Shown: one piece after another, positions 32,281 to 45,308 of the stretch
Position numbering within the stretch: the first letter of the stretch is position 1
Layout: the number at the start of each line of letters is the position of its first letter
Source of the DNA: Agroathelia rolfsii
Lineage: Eukaryota; Basidiomycota; Agaricomycetes; Amylocorticiales; Amylocorticiaceae
Direction: 5' to 3'
DNA: 64,000 nt
NCBI GenBank assembly: GCA_018343915.1
Contig: JABRWF010000006.1
Span: 806,001-870,000 of the forward strand
The notes under the pieces: generated by a model
What the model was told of the DNA's origin: nothing
The model's database searches: none
Seen by the model: the letters and a program-made list of their open reading frames with translations, nothing else
Program-made: the position numbers and the translations under genes

Positions 32281-33569
32281 ATGACTGCGACTCAAATAAA
32301 CGCTTTCAGCACCGTCGCTCTACCCGATGGCGCAAAACTCGCATATAATATACTTGGGGCAGAACACTTGTCAGTTGTTACACCTTTCGTCTTGATTGGG
32401 GGCATGAGCTCTCGTCGAATCGACTGGGCCCGACTTAGCGAAGAGCTATGCAAAAACAGACCCGGTCAGTAGAATCTTAATTTCTTTTCTGTTGTGATCG
32501 GCTCATTCGTGAAATCTGGCAGTCCTTATTTTTGATCACCGGCAAGTCATATATCCAACTAGGAACTTCCTAAATCACACAGCTAATGCAAAACCCGAAC
32601 ACAGTGGAATTGGAGATTCGACCTATTCAAGCCCTGCGAAAGACGACTTGATTACGGTAGAGTCCATGGCCCGAGATTTGTTGTATCTGTTATCATCACT
32701 CGGATGGAAGGAAGTCGATTTATGTGGTTATTCCATGGGAGGCTAGTGGCTAACGTTTCCTTTATGAATGTGCACATAATGGGTGTCTTGCTTTGGGCTT
32801 TTTAGGCACCATAATGCAGCAACTTCTCTTCTTGCCGTATCATGCAACGAATCCGACATATCTTCCATTCCGATACAATCATATTATATTCGGTGCAACC
32901 CTCGGCTCTCGTATCACCGATCCCAAATACGGACTTAAAATTGCACTCAGACCGGGACAGGCCGCGACGATGAATGAGGAACAGATCAAAGAGGCGATGC
33001 GTCCGACTGTGCAATCCACATTTGACCCTGTCTGGGTCCAAGAGAACCCTGAGAGGTTTGAATGGTGGTTGTCAAACTGTTATAAGAGACGGTATTATCA
33101 AAACTACTCTATCTTTGAGGACCATGGCAGCTGACCGCCAACTTAGACCTTTGAATACAATCCGTGAGTTTAAGTTTATATTTCTTCGTGTGAGCTTGTT
33201 CTAACGTTTTACTAGTGAAGCAAAGTAAAGCGGTATGTGTTTCATTTCTACCTGATATCTTACAGTTTATCGCTCATCCCCATGCAGATGAAAGGATTTG
33301 ATTTCACAGACTTGCATGTGCGCCTACCGCAAGAGGCTTTGTATCTTGTTATTGCGGGATCTTTAGACCAAGTAGTGCCTCAGTACAAGGGTGATGAGAT
33401 TTTGAAACTCATACCGAGTGCCGTTGCACTCGAGATTGGCACAGGACCAGGTACGATTCCCTCAGACAGGTATGGCCACGCTTGGTGGGAATACTTTGAT
33501 ATTGGAGTATGGAGGGATGCTTTAGAGTCTTTCCTCGACTCTCCTGTTCCAGTCAAGGCTGTTATGTGA
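32281..33569 (+). CDS. Alpha/beta hydrolase fold protein
   Basis: The start MTATQINAFSTVALPDGAKL is followed by FVLIGGMSSRRIDWARL. The nucleophile elbow is GYSMGG, preceded by ARDLLYLLSSLGWKEVDLC. The acid is in AGSLDQVVP and the catalytic His in DRYGHAWWEYFD, so the whole Ser-Asp-His set is present. The cap region reads MQQLLFLPYHATNPTYLPFR and STFDPVWVQENPERFEWWL. After the elbow the frame only continues (GTIMQQL) if an intron at 32742-32805 with a GC donor is removed. Other introns (GTATTA to TTTGAG; GTGAGT to TACTAG; GTATGT to CATGCAG) join in frame. The family covers esterases, lipases and related enzymes. The substrate cannot be inferred. Confidence 0.8.
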
Positions 33570-33685
33570 GATGTATTCTATACCGGAGAAACAACTGTAT
33601 TGGTAAAGTAGGTCGCAACCACAAATAGGACGTCCAAGGATTATAGGTGTCTAGAGTACTATGTCTGTGGTAGTGACCCTCCGAA

Positions 33686-35524
33686 TTACCTAGCATTCAG
33701 CAACCGAATCCATTGAATTATGAGGCCAGGGGTGGAAGGCGAGCTCCACGTCCATCGGTCTTCCACCTTGCTTTTGATCATTTCATCAAACGTCAATGGC
33801 GCTTTCTTAGGTGAATCAGGTAGGTATACTTGCGGTAAGTGCCAACGGCGTGAGGCTTCCACTCTGAGCTGAGACAACTTTGAGCGAGTATCTCGAGTCA
33901 TAGTTTCGAGGTCGAAGTGGATGCGGAAGCGGTTGTCCCACAGAACGTCGATGGATGAGCACGAGAATGAGGATGAGTGCAAATCATGGCTTGAGTCCAC
34001 GGCAGGTTTTTGCCCATTCTTTGGTGGTAACCTCGATGCGATCCACATGTCTTCTCCTGGGGCATCAAGAGGCACCTGTTTGAGTTTGAAGGTCTCCGGA
34101 AGAAGTATTTTAGCTCCGTTGAGGCGTACTGGTGACCAGTGTACATCCGAACCAGCTGAAAAGGATCCAATATTTCCATATGGGGCAGCTGCACAACGAA
34201 GGGCTTTGTCAACCTGTTGTATACTCTTTGATTTACGATGCGACTCGGCAGCGACAGAACCCCAGGGATGCGGGGAAACATATCGCAGGATGCGGCGTAT
34301 GAGAGCAAATCTAACAAGCTCGTCATCTATCATGCTAAAGTCTTTTGGAGAAACTAAGAACGTTCCAGGAGGTGCCGAGGGATTGTTGTGTTCTACAAGC
34401 CATGCATCGACTAGATATTGGTGAGCATTATGATAGCTCTATTGAATGTATGATGATTACCTTGTTCATCAATTGAACCGACGTAGGTGGATAATGCACC
34501 CAGGCCTTCGTATAGTGATTGTCGACATGATTTGCTTCCACTTGGAGCAAATGAATGCAAAGTTTTGATTGCATTATCCACATTGTTCGACTTCTTGTCA
34601 CATATGGAGAGTAACTTCATAACAGGTCAAGACATGTACAGCAAAGACTAATTTACCAAAGTCTTACTTTGTCTGTTGTAATGTCTTCGGAGAACCTAGA
34701 GCGAATTGCATTTCTAAGGGTAATTTCCGGCTGAAAATTTGTTGAGTCCGTCACATACGAGAGCCCGTGAGCATCACAAGTGGCAAGAAGCCTGTCCTAG
34801 CTTGCAGTTTATTTTTAAGCATTTGATCCACTCGGTGAGTAATTGACGTGATCACCTTACTGAATGATAGTAATGGGCGGATGACGAATTTGGACAAGCC
34901 ATCAAGACCAAACCAAGTCTGGCCGTCCTTTCGACCTTCGCCCATCCCCCAGCGGCGTAATTTGGGCATGCCAGCGGCACCATAGTACGTGGATCCGTTG
35001 GCAAGACGCATGATCGCCGTCTCCAGTTGATCGTCCTTGTGGTGTCCAAAAGCGACAGTAGAGCCATGACCCAAGGTCTGAAAGAGTATCTGGTATCTTG
35101 CAGCCCTGGCTACTCCCTCGAAGGCATCTCCATTTTCGGGTTGTTTCACGAAAGGCTTAGTCCCCCATGGAATGGTTTGTGCAATATATGGCACTCGGAG
35201 AGACTGCGCAATGTCGGCACATTTTTCTTGCATCTCATGCGAAGAGGCCTGTAAATTATGATTGACGTGGATGGCTTCCAAGCTACATCGGAAACTATGC
35301 TCGACCGGGAGCTGGTCTAGAGTTGATTTAAGCAGGAATAGCAGACATGTAGAGTCTGGCCCCCCTGAAAATGCCACCGCTGAGAAAGAAAAAACAAGAT
35401 GAGATTGATCAGTATATAATGATAACCAATACCAACATATTTTGTTTCCAGACCCTGAAGCAGGCATGCATTGCTTGAGACAGGCAAAGAATTCGGACAA
35501 TGTAATGGGCGTAGCTTGCAGCAT
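33686..35524 (-). CDS. tRNA(Ile)-lysidine synthase-like PP-loop ATPase
   Basis: TilS enzymes use ATP and lysine to convert the wobble C of a tRNA-Ile(CAU) to lysidine. In fungi a homologue would be expected to serve mitochondrial tRNA. A short first exon ([18 protein letters not shown]) is followed by the PP-loop [17 protein letters not shown]. Then come [35 protein letters not shown] and [20 protein letters not shown], all TilS landmarks. RPLLSFSKV and [20 protein letters not shown] follow across an intron. The C-terminal half ([20 protein letters not shown] and beyond) is fungal-type and diverged. No clear mitochondrial presequence is visible, so targeting is open. It shares a 194-bp divergent promoter with the YTH gene. 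Confidence 0.8.
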
Positions 35525-35718
35525 GATGGACACGGACGTTGCCACCCTGCCACCCGGAAGCAATAGCAGGTAGGGGGGCCAGTGGCACAATCCGGTGCTT
35601 GAGTCTCATCAGCACATGAAATTTGTTATTATCTCTCTCTTCTCCCATACGGCCATCTACTGAGTTCGAACGAGTCTGGCACTCTGTCTCATCCTGTAAT
35701 ACCAGGTCTTATTTTCCC

Positions 35719-38389
35719 ATGTCTGGTCATCCCTCTGCACAGGTGCCCGTCTCCTCTTCGGGCGTAAGGCGGGTCCACACGATATCTGCCTCATCGCGTG
35801 CAGCATATGCAAATGACAAGACCCCGATTTCTGAAGAGACGGACGATCAGCAGCTTGGCTATGGGGACGAGGTCGTTGACCAGGATTGGGTCGGTGGGGC
35901 TGGCATCGTAGGCGAGAAGAGTGGCGGCCTGCATCGTCAGGCCTCCCTGCCAACTAGTTACCATCGAGGCACGTCGCGATGAAGATGCACATCGATTGCA
36001 TATGTTAATTCTATTATAGTATCCATACGTGGCCAAGCCACACGCACAGGTGGAAATATGATACCTAGCGCCCTTTCGGCTATTGCGGGCCACGAAGGCG
36101 ACGAAAGAGACTGGGGAGGACTGCGGGGTTGGCGCGAAGAAGAGGAGGTAAGATCGTTTGCGTGCATAATATAATGATTAAAGGGCTGTCCCCCCTTTTC
36201 TTTTTTAAAATTGAGGGCAACATCAACCTGTACTGATACTGATTCCTCAACAGAATCGAGGCAATCCTGAACTGTCTCAGATGATGGAATCAGGTGGTGC
36301 TCAGTCTCCCATGTCACCACAATTCCAAGCCGCGCCCTCGCCTCCACCCGCTTCAGATCTTCGAAGACATCAGAGCATGACCGCGGGTAGTGGTTCGCGC
36401 GCAAGCAATGCCAGCTTGAGACGCCGTGAAACAGTACAGGCGACTATAAAGCATGCGGATCCACATCGCAGCCCGAGTCCTACTCAAGCAGAGGAAAGCG
36501 AATACGTGGGCGATCCACAGTCACTCGAGGACGAGCCTTACCAACCAAATCAGGGGCAAGGCCAGTATCCTGGTAGCCCAATCGGCCGCCACTCTCCTTG
36601 GAACAGCCAAGCTGAATGGCGTACAGGGGGAAATGGTAATAATGCCAATCCGACCATTGATGACGTCTCGCTCGCACTCTCTGCCATCGAGATATCTGGT
36701 AACAATGGGTCTGGTCAGATGTACAATCAAAACAGCATGAATAGCAATTATACCATGGGACAATCTACTCACCCTCCTCGCTTCAATCCTATGCAGCAAG
36801 CCACCGTGCTACATGACTCATTCAATAACGGTCAGAATGCCAAACTCCAACTGGTGACCAATTTTGATGGTCGGAAAACTCCGGTTTCCCAAGGCCATGG
36901 TCCGGCCAGCGCCTCTGCTTACGTGCCACCTATCGGCCACACTGTTCCGCAACAAGGTGGCTCTATGCATTATCGACATGCTACAGCGCCCGGCGGATCA
37001 ACTAGTGACGACAGGGCACCACTCACTGCTCCTGGCACGACAACTTGGGATCAAAAGGAGCGTCTCGGCGGTCGCTCGTCGAATCCTAACCTAGGTTATC
37101 TTTACAACGAGCAGGCGAGACAGAACATCCCCAGTGTCCCCCAGATCCCGGCACAGTACCTCGAAAGACAGACTTCTCCAAAGCTTTCCAATTACGGGCA
37201 TGCGTCGATGTCTTTGCAGTCTTCTTTGACTCCAGCTGCAGGATCAATTACCTCACCCATTGATGTCCCGACTCTAATCGCGACTAAAGGGTATAATCCC
37301 AACAACTTTGACATACGACCCCTCTTTGTGAGTCTTGATCTGCAAATACTCTCTTTCCCAAGCCTAACATGCGTACTCCAGGCAAGATATTTTGTTATTA
37401 AATCATATACCGAAGACGATGTCCATAAGTCTCTCAAGTATGAAATCTGGAGTTCGACCGATCCCGGAAACAAGCGTCTCGACAAGGCCTTCAAAGAATG
37501 TGCTGGCAGAGGTCCGATCTACCTGTTTTTCAGTGTCAATGCTAGGTATTATTATTGCTCTTGCTTCTGAGTATGCCATCTAATCTAATTATTCATAACA
37601 GTGGGCATTTCTGTGGAATGGCTGAGATGTTAACGCCCGTTGACTATACTCGAAGTAGCACCGTCTGGGCTTCGGACAAGTGGAAGGGTGTATTCAAAGT
37701 TCGCTGGATTTTTGTTCGCGATATCCCCAATGCTAACTTGCGCCATATACGCTTGAAGTTTGTCTTCCTTCATCTGAGCTCTCCATACATGGCTTTATTA
37801 ATCTATTCGCTACAGTAACACCCAGGAACGTAAGCCTGTGACGAATTCTCGTGACACTCAGGAGCTACTTCCTGAAGCGGGTCAAGAAATGCTGCGCATC
37901 TTCCATACTCATCCTGCGCGCACGTCACTCCTACAGGACTTTGCATTCTACGAGGTATGACCTCTAACGCAAGAGTATGGTCATACCACCTAACCGTTTT
38001 TCTCCTAGCTACAAGCCGTCCAAAAGGCTCAAGCACATACTCAAGGGCCACAGAGCTCACAAGGGACCTCTCAGCCAAGCTCACGTGTCTCTTCGCCACC
38101 GCAACAAGTGTCACCGACTCTGGCTCCTCAACAAGCTTCGTTCGGCATGGCCAACACAGGCCCGTACGGTGCTCAGCCGATGCAAATGCCGCAGATGAAT
38201 CCAATGATGCAGATGCAAATGATGAACATGAACATGGGCATGGGCATGGGCGCTCAGGGCATGGGTATGGGCATGACTCCTCAGTTTGCCATGCAGCAAA
38301 GCGTTATGCGCCATCCCACAACTCCGGGTGCGCAGATCCCTTCGAACGCTCAAACGGGTTTTATGGGGATGGGTGGCGCCCAATTCTAG
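35719..38389 (+). CDS. YTH-domain RNA-binding protein (m6A reader)
   Basis: YTH domains bind N6-methyladenosine in RNA. The start [18 protein letters not shown] leads to a second exon ([19 protein letters not shown]). A long low-complexity region rich in Ser, Gly, Pro, Asn and Gln follows (36254-37327). The domain opens [19 protein letters not shown] with EIWSSTD, giving the first cage tryptophan. It continues [20 protein letters not shown], then [18 protein letters not shown] with further cage tryptophans, and ends [13 protein letters not shown]. The tail is Met/Gly/Gln-rich ([17 protein letters not shown]) to TAG 38389. The layout of a disordered N-terminus plus a near-C-terminal YTH domain resembles the YTHDF type, thought to act in cytoplasmic mRNA control. 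Exon edges agree in phase. Confidence 0.9.
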
Positions 38390-39058
38390 ATATTTCAAGG
38401 AGGAGAAAAGTCAATTTTCTCATTGCAATCGTAACATGTTTTCAACTAGTGAAATTCTCCTGGCTCTTTCGACTCGTGTATGCACCCCTTCTTTCTTCCT
38501 CTCTCTCTCTCTCTGGCCTTCCCAGATCGTCGCCGTTCCATTGATCTTATATTCAAATTTGATTATTCTGTACTAACATTAGTTAACTCCATCTTATCTC
38601 TCTTGCCTGTGCACCCGTCAATACAAGAATGTGAACGTTTAGGACTTACAGTGAAAATGGACGTGGATCGGACTTCCGTTACTTTCGCTGTAGCCTATGT
38701 CTATAAAATTAACGAACGAATACTCGCAATTTGTATGCGTAGTTTTTTCTGATCTTACTTTTCCTTGTATATACCTGTGTAGTATGCTATAGTATTTATT
38801 GTGACTGATACTGGTAATTGATTTTACCTTCTTGGGCGACACGCTGATCATTGCGATGCAACGACAAAATGCTTCCGACGCCCACCGTTTGAGATAAAGT
38901 TAAACTGTCACTGCACCGTGACTGTGACTCCCTCCCCCGCGTCCGAGTCTACGTTTGTCATTAAGATCTGAATCTCCTGAACCTTTCAAGTCTCCGTCTG
39001 TGGTCAGGGATTGCCAGAAAACCTTAGTTACCAAGAGCTTATTCCGGACCTAAAAAAG
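38390..39058. other. Intergenic, no gene recognised
   Basis: About 670 bp between YTH and RdRP genes on the same strand. Contains a CT-rich tract at 38490-38520. No coding or RNA signal found. Confidence 0.5.
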
Positions 39059-42000
39059 ATGGAATTGAGCATCAAAGGCCTACCTCAGCATGCTACCCAA
39101 TGGGACGTGACCCGTGCGATGGCACAAGCGCTGCATGATCCTGAATTTCCTTGGAGGTATGATGACTGGAATACTTTTTAGAAAATTCTCTGTTACTTGT
39201 TTTACAAGATTGTTTGTTGTAAAAATTAGATACTCGGATTATGAAAAACGCTCAGAGAACATGAAACCCACGAACTTTCATGTCATCGTCAATCCATGTG
39301 AAGCAGGCGGTGTAAGGAATGACGGGACTGGCGTGCTACAACTGCCGGGTGTCGCTGTCGGAAGGCGTCTTATAGACTGGTCAAGAGACCGAGGAAAGAT
39401 TGTAATACAGGGCAAGAAAATTCGACTTTATCCAATGCAAGCTCAAGAGAATGCCGGTGCCGGTGATTGGCGTGGAGAGGATGACGATGTTGACATTGAC
39501 AATGAAGAATTTGAGCGGCAAACCCTAAGGAAAATAGGCCATCTTGAGAAAACGCCTTATATCAACCCAGACATCCAGGAGGAGAGGCAGCGAATAATTG
39601 ATGACCTGAGTTACAGAGCTATCTGCATAGACAAGGTATTACATCTGCAGGAATGCGAGCATTGTGTTGACCACGAGATTGTAGCTACAAATCGGAACAT
39701 TTTTCCGCCCATTCAATTCTACACCTAAAGCCTCCAGATCATATTCCCCAGAATACGAAAAGTCGTACAAGGATCGTTCTCTCGGATGGCTCAGATTTGA
39801 ATATCAGCATAAACTTATTCGCGCTGATGTGAGTACTAGAAATGTGTGGCCATAATACACATACTCATCGTGTTTTATTGGCAAGCTCGGAAATCGATCA
39901 ATAGATAACCTAGGATACAGTGTTGTGATCAAGTTTTCCAACATATCCAAGATCTGTATCGGGCATGATTTCGGGAACCCCTGTAATTTCTAAGTGGCAT
40001 TGGAATTAATTGAGATCTGACAAGTATTTTCTTTTCCTAGTCATATGCTTCGATTTGTACCATCCACCCATGTTTCTCGAGGAAGATTTTAACAGACCAC
40101 TCACAGGTCTTCCGTGGGTCGACAGCAGGGGATTTCGGCGTCGAGTCGGTGCATTAGACGGATCTCATCGTCAGGTAGCACCTTATGCGTACCAGCTTCG
40201 TCTCATTCTTTCAAGTTCGGACGAAATCGAGGAATTCCAGCGCATGTGCTTCACCGCCAGTCTAAGAAAACCAATCAAAGCCCCGCTTGTTGCTGAGAGT
40301 AAAGCATTTTTTCAGCGCACTAAAGCTCGGAAACAACTGGATAAAATCCACGCGTGGCTTAAAGCGCTGCCATGGAATGTTGCGTTTCAAATCGAGGCAA
40401 TAATCCACAACGGCCTGCTGAATACCGATGACCTGCTTCGGGGCATATATAGCGATATTATGGAGTTGTACAAGAACCATCCTGAAGAAACTAGCACCAT
40501 CCTGCGGTTTTTTATTCTGGCCCTCCCGTCTACGAAAACTGATACTCCTAAGCAATGTCTCCAAAATGTTAAAGATAAAAGACTCAAATTGCTGTCGATA
40601 AGAAGGTCATATCCACCCAGGGACGAAGAACCCCCGTTCATGTGTCATCACGCAACAATTACACCTAGTAGGATCCTCCTTGACGGTCCATATCCTACCC
40701 AGTCGAATCGAATCATACGTCAGTTCCGCAATTTCTCAGATCACTTCCTCCGAGTCGACTTCCGTGATGAGGGTACGTAGTACTTTTGTTGCCCTGATTG
40801 TGATTGGGGTATTAATTAGAATATAGATGGTACGCACTATAAATGGGATCGCGACGTGAATAGGACATCATTCCTGGAGGGGAGAGTTGGAGATATTCTC
40901 AAGAACGGTTTTGAGCTTGCTGGTCGCCAGTTTGAATTCTTAATGTATTCAAATTCGGCATTACGAGGCCACCAGGTCTGGTTTATGAGTCCTTTTAAAA
41001 CCACAGCTTTGGAGAAGCGTCGAGACAAAGATGGATACCACATTCTCGACGAAGATGGATCTCCTATTACTGATAGCGTATACAGGACTGTCAACGCAGA
41101 ATGGATTCGTAGCCAGCTAGGGAAGTTTGAAGGCGAGTTAGTGCGTCAGCCGTCGAAATACGCTGCCAGGATGGCCCAAGCGTTCACGGCTACCGATGGA
41201 ACCGGCGTCCTCCTCGAGAGGGATCACTGGGAGATCAGCGACGATATCGAAACTGCAGACAAAAAATACAACTATACTGATGGGTATGCATGTCTTGAAA
41301 CAGCGTCGTGACTATTCCTGATTTGGTTCTTCACTGTAACAGATGCGGTACTATCTCTCAAGAACTTGCGGATTTGATTTGGGCTTCCATGTGCAAAAAT
41401 CGCGTTGACCACGGAATTGATGTGTTGCCGCCATCTGTGGTGATTACTTATCGGTTTGCTCACCAAAACACGATATAACTCCTTGAACAGTATCAAATCC
41501 GCTTCTTAGGCTGTAAAGGCGTTGTTAGCATCGACACAAATCTGTCCGGCATCTTCATGCGCCTTAGGAAATCAATGCAGAAATTTGAAGCCCTAGACGC
41601 ACACATTGTCAAGGCAGAGATAGAGATTGCAAGAGCCTTCGAAAGGCCTGGCAGGTCACATTTAAACAGGCATATTTATCCTTTCTTTTAAGACATACAA
41701 GATGCTAATATCCTTCATAGGGCCCTCATTATGGTATTGGAGGATCTAGGCGTGCCTTTCGAGGCTTTCAAAAATCTTCAGGATGACGCTATTGCCGAAG
41801 CGAAGACTATCCACAATTCTATGGAACAATTTCAGCGAATGCTTGAGCGTTACAATTTTGGGAGTCTTTTCCGTCTTCGTCACGTGGTGGAACGGTTGAT
41901 GAAGTTGGGCTTCGATTTGAAGCCCGAGAATGCGCCCCAAAACAAGATTGTTGATTATCCATTCCTTGCGAGGGTGCGACAATTTGCAATGACTCACATT

Positions 42001-44014
42001 CTCCGAGAGGTCAAGCATTCTGCCCGCATCCCTATCCACAAAGGCCACCTATTAGTTGGGGTCGCAGATGAGGGCCCATCGTACAAAGCTAGAGGTCATG
42101 ACAATGTCTATGTGTTACCCGCCGGAATGATTTTTGGTTCGTTACTTGCCTTTGATTGTGCTGGTGACCATCTAAAGCTTTCTTTCTAGCTTGTATCCAG
42201 GGACCAGAAGATAAGGAGCCGATTTATCTTAAAGGAAGATGCATTGTCTCTCGCAGCCCCGTGGTTCACCCTGGTGATGGTATGACTTGCTAAAATACTG
42301 TTGTTATGATAGTATTAAACCTCGCGATTCAATAGTTCAACGAGCGTTCGCGATTGATATTGACGAGATACCAGAAGATCAGCTCTGCTCATTCCGACAC
42401 CTTCGCAACGTAGTTGTTTTCTCCTCAGATTCTTCGAATAGTTGAGTAACTTTTTTGCTTCAAGCTATCTCATTGCCTACCTTTTTTTATATATAGACGA
42501 AAGACCGTTGCCGTCCCAGCTAGGCGGAGGCGACCTTGATGGGTAAAGCCCTCGACACAAGCATGAATTTATTTTTTGATTTTTCTGACTTATTATCAGT
42601 GATTTGTTCGATGTAGTTCAAGAGCCAAGCTTGATTCCGAACCAGACATCGAAATCGGGCACTTATTTGTCCCAAGGTACTCTAGAGTTGCCTGATGACA
42701 GGGAGGACAACTGTCATATTGGAGACATTTGCGGTGCGTTTCGGAAATACTTGATAGCACCTTTGTTGCCATTAATCAACTCTTGGGATAGATTTTGTCG
42801 TGGAATATATCAATTCGGACATCGTTGTCAGTACTTTTGATTCGAGCTGCATTGGTTGATAAAGCTCAAATATGTGTATATGTACTAGGGTCTTGTGGCT
42901 GATAAGCATTTGGTCATAGCCGGTAAGCTTCAAACATGTTGACTCTGCTGTGGAGTAGCTAACGTCACATTTCATAGATCAGTCCAATGTAAGCAAATTC
43001 TATTATGACTGTATCATAAAGTCCCTCACGTTGCTTTAGGATGGCGTACGAGATGTAAGATGCATAAAGTTAGCCGAAATGCATAGTCAAGCGGTTGATT
43101 ACCCAAAGAACGGTAGAAAATTTCGCATGTTCAACATTTGCTCTGTGCACTCGCTGATAAATATCAAATTAACAGGCATCCCAGTTGATCTTCAGAGGCT
43201 ACCTCGCAACTACATCCCATTCACTCCTGATTGGAAGAAGACCGAAATCGAATCGCCCCGAGAAAATGACTATTATCGTTCAACGCGAGCTCTAGGGGAG
43301 CTATTTAGGGCAATCGAGATTGAGGACCCGTTCATTCAGATACCAATGCCTACGGCCCCCAAGGTCGACTTAGGCTCGCTTCTCACCGACAATATATCTC
43401 AGGCTCTGATGCCGACGGTAAATGGCTTGATCAGTTCGATAGTAGATGCTAGAGAGCATGAAATCCCATCTATCTTTGATTACTTCAGCGATGAAATGCG
43501 ATACATCAGTTGCACGCACACATTGTCGGACAGTGGCGGTACCCATCTCAGAGAAGAAGAGATATTCATTGGCGCTATTGTCTCCTACACCACCGAGCGG
43601 CGTTTACGCCAAAATCGCACGTACAACATGAGGGAGCATGCGAGTGTGGTTGTCATGGAAGTTAAAAGATTCTTGATACCAATGGTAGAGGCGCCGCAAC
43701 TCATAGACCTCAAGAGGAGCTGGAAGGCATGGGAATTCAGTTTGACTCACCAGGACCAATTCGGAGCAAACGCTTTTGGCATGCTGGCTCTTGCAGCAAT
43801 CTTCGATTGCCTGGAAAAAATCGGAGCTCTGGAGAGCCAACGGTGCGCGCCTAGACTTACCTCTAATGTTTAATGCAATCTAATGATTGGTCTGCTCAGT
43901 CCACCCGAGTCGAATGATATTAATGACGCTGAAGACGAGGATGGTTTCCTCAAGGAGAAATCGAAGAAAAAGCCAAAACCAAAGAGCAAACCTCGCTCGA
44001 GGACGGCGTGGTGA
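39059..44014 (+). CDS. RNA-dependent RNA polymerase of the QDE-1/RDR family
   Basis: Makes double-stranded RNA for RNA silencing. A multi-exon gene starting MELSIKGLPQHATQWDVTRA. The middle holds family blocks: RPLTGLPWVDSRGFRRRVGA, HHATITPSRILLDGPYPTQS, NRIIRQFRNFSDHFLRVDF, ALRGHQVWFMSPF, YQIRFLGCKGVVSID, HKGHLLVGVADEGPSYKARG and GRCIVSRSPVVHPGDVQRA. The catalytic loop reads SQLGGGDLDGD, containing the three-aspartate DxDGD motif of cellular RdRPs. A phase-2 intron (42543-42599) splits it between the Gly and the last Asp. After it come DFVVEYINSDIVG and ADKHLVIADQS. The last intron, GTGCGC to GCTCAG, leads to a Lys/Arg-rich end (KSKKKPKPKSKPRSRTAW) and TGA 44012-44014. No break found; several small exons near 39,720-40,000 and 42,200-43,050 are approximate. 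Confidence 0.88.
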
Positions 44015-44459
44015 ATTCATTTCGTTGAGGTCGTTACAAAGAAACAAATTTATGGGAAAGAAGTAAAATCACGTTGTAATATTATGTCAGCATTTTTTGC
44101 GAAATTCATGTTCGTAGTCTTGTATGAAGTATTCTGTAACACACACTAAATGGACAATGTCCAAATGAAAACCAAATGAACACAATCCAGAATCCTAGAA
44201 GGATATAAGCATGGCTGAATCAACCAAGGGTAGAATATTTGGGGAACCCCCGAGTGACTCAACCTCGCTGTGAACAGACAAATGGAAAGACTTCGTTGTC
44301 GTGTTCATTGTTTGATATCCAGAATTACATTACGTCCGAGAATTTATCTCAGTACATAAATTACATCTGACATGAATATCAGAAAAATGATACGGGATGT
44401 AGGGACATACACACCAATCGTCATCATATAGGCTGATAACATCCAAACATGATCACATG
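44015..44459. other. Convergent 3' regions, no gene recognised
   Basis: About 445 bp between the convergent RdRP and TAF13-like genes. AT-rich; presumably holds both polyadenylation regions. Confidence 0.5.
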
Positions 44460-45308
44460 TTAAAATTCTTTTTCGTCGGGGAATTCAGCTCTGGCACGTT
44501 TGATATCTTCTTGCATAAACAGTAGCTCCTCCATACGCGCAAGTTTTTTAGCGTCAGCCGGTCGAGACAATCCCCGACGAAGATCTTCAATGGTAAGCCG
44601 AGTTCGTTTGTTTGGATCTCCGGCACTTTGGCACTGAAACCGGTTTCAAAAAGAAAAGTTAGCTATGGAAGAGATATGACAATGATAACGTACGACATCT
44701 AAAATGAATTCAACAAGGATTTCTTCCATAACATTGACAGTGTCGTTGGCAGGATTTCGATCATCTCCGAAACCGTACATAAGGTTCTTTACTAAATATT
44801 GATCCCGGTTACAGTTTTTAGAGCGTCGGTATCTTCGTCGAAATAATTTTACCGAATAAGATAATGACGTACATTCTTTCGCGAACAAGCCTTTATAGTT
44901 TGCCGCCCTCTTTGGCCTGCTGGCACCAACAGCACCCCCTGTAGCGGCGGCATGAACGGTGGAACTGTCCCTGGCTTGCGATACCTGTGTCTGAGTATGG
45001 ACCGGTGTGTATGCACTGAATCTGGTCTGCTGTGTTTGGGGCTGATTACTTGTTGATGCCGTCGGAACTTGTGCCACTTGTCCAGGTGGCCGCTGAGCAG
45101 CGATGTTCCTTTGGTGTTGAGCTGCTGCATATGCGTATCCATATGGCCATGCATAGCTAGTTACGCCGGTGGGATATGCAGCTGTGTAAGGGTAGGCTGC
45201 ACCAGGAGTTGCTGGATAACCGGCAGCAGCAGCAGCCGCCGCCGCATAATGGTAAGGGTATGGTATAGGTGTAGGCGTTCCAGGTGTTCCTTGAGGATAG
45301 TACGACAT
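44460..45308 (-). CDS. TAF13: TAF13-like TFIID subunit with a histone fold
   Basis: TAF13 pairs with TAF11 in TFIID and contacts TBP. The N-terminal half is low complexity (MSYYPQGTPGTPTPIPYPYH, an alanine run, Gln/Thr/Ser-rich stretches). A nuclear-type basic patch RPKRAANYKGLFAKE comes next. An intron from GTACGT to ATTTAG gives ELKNLMYGFGDDRNPANDTV, the hallmark YGFGD start of the TAF13 histone fold. NVMEEILVEFILDVV follows, then, after another intron, TRLTIEDLRRGLSRPADAKK and LARMEELLFMQEDIKRARAE. These match the family's second and third helices. The long Tyr/Ala/Gln N-terminus is unusual compared with the short yeast protein but common in basidiomycetes. Confidence 0.78.

Noticed and set aside
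39059..44014. Viral origin of the RNA polymerase
   Set aside because: The DLDGD loop and all flanking blocks are those of cellular QDE-1/RDR enzymes, and the gene has many introns.
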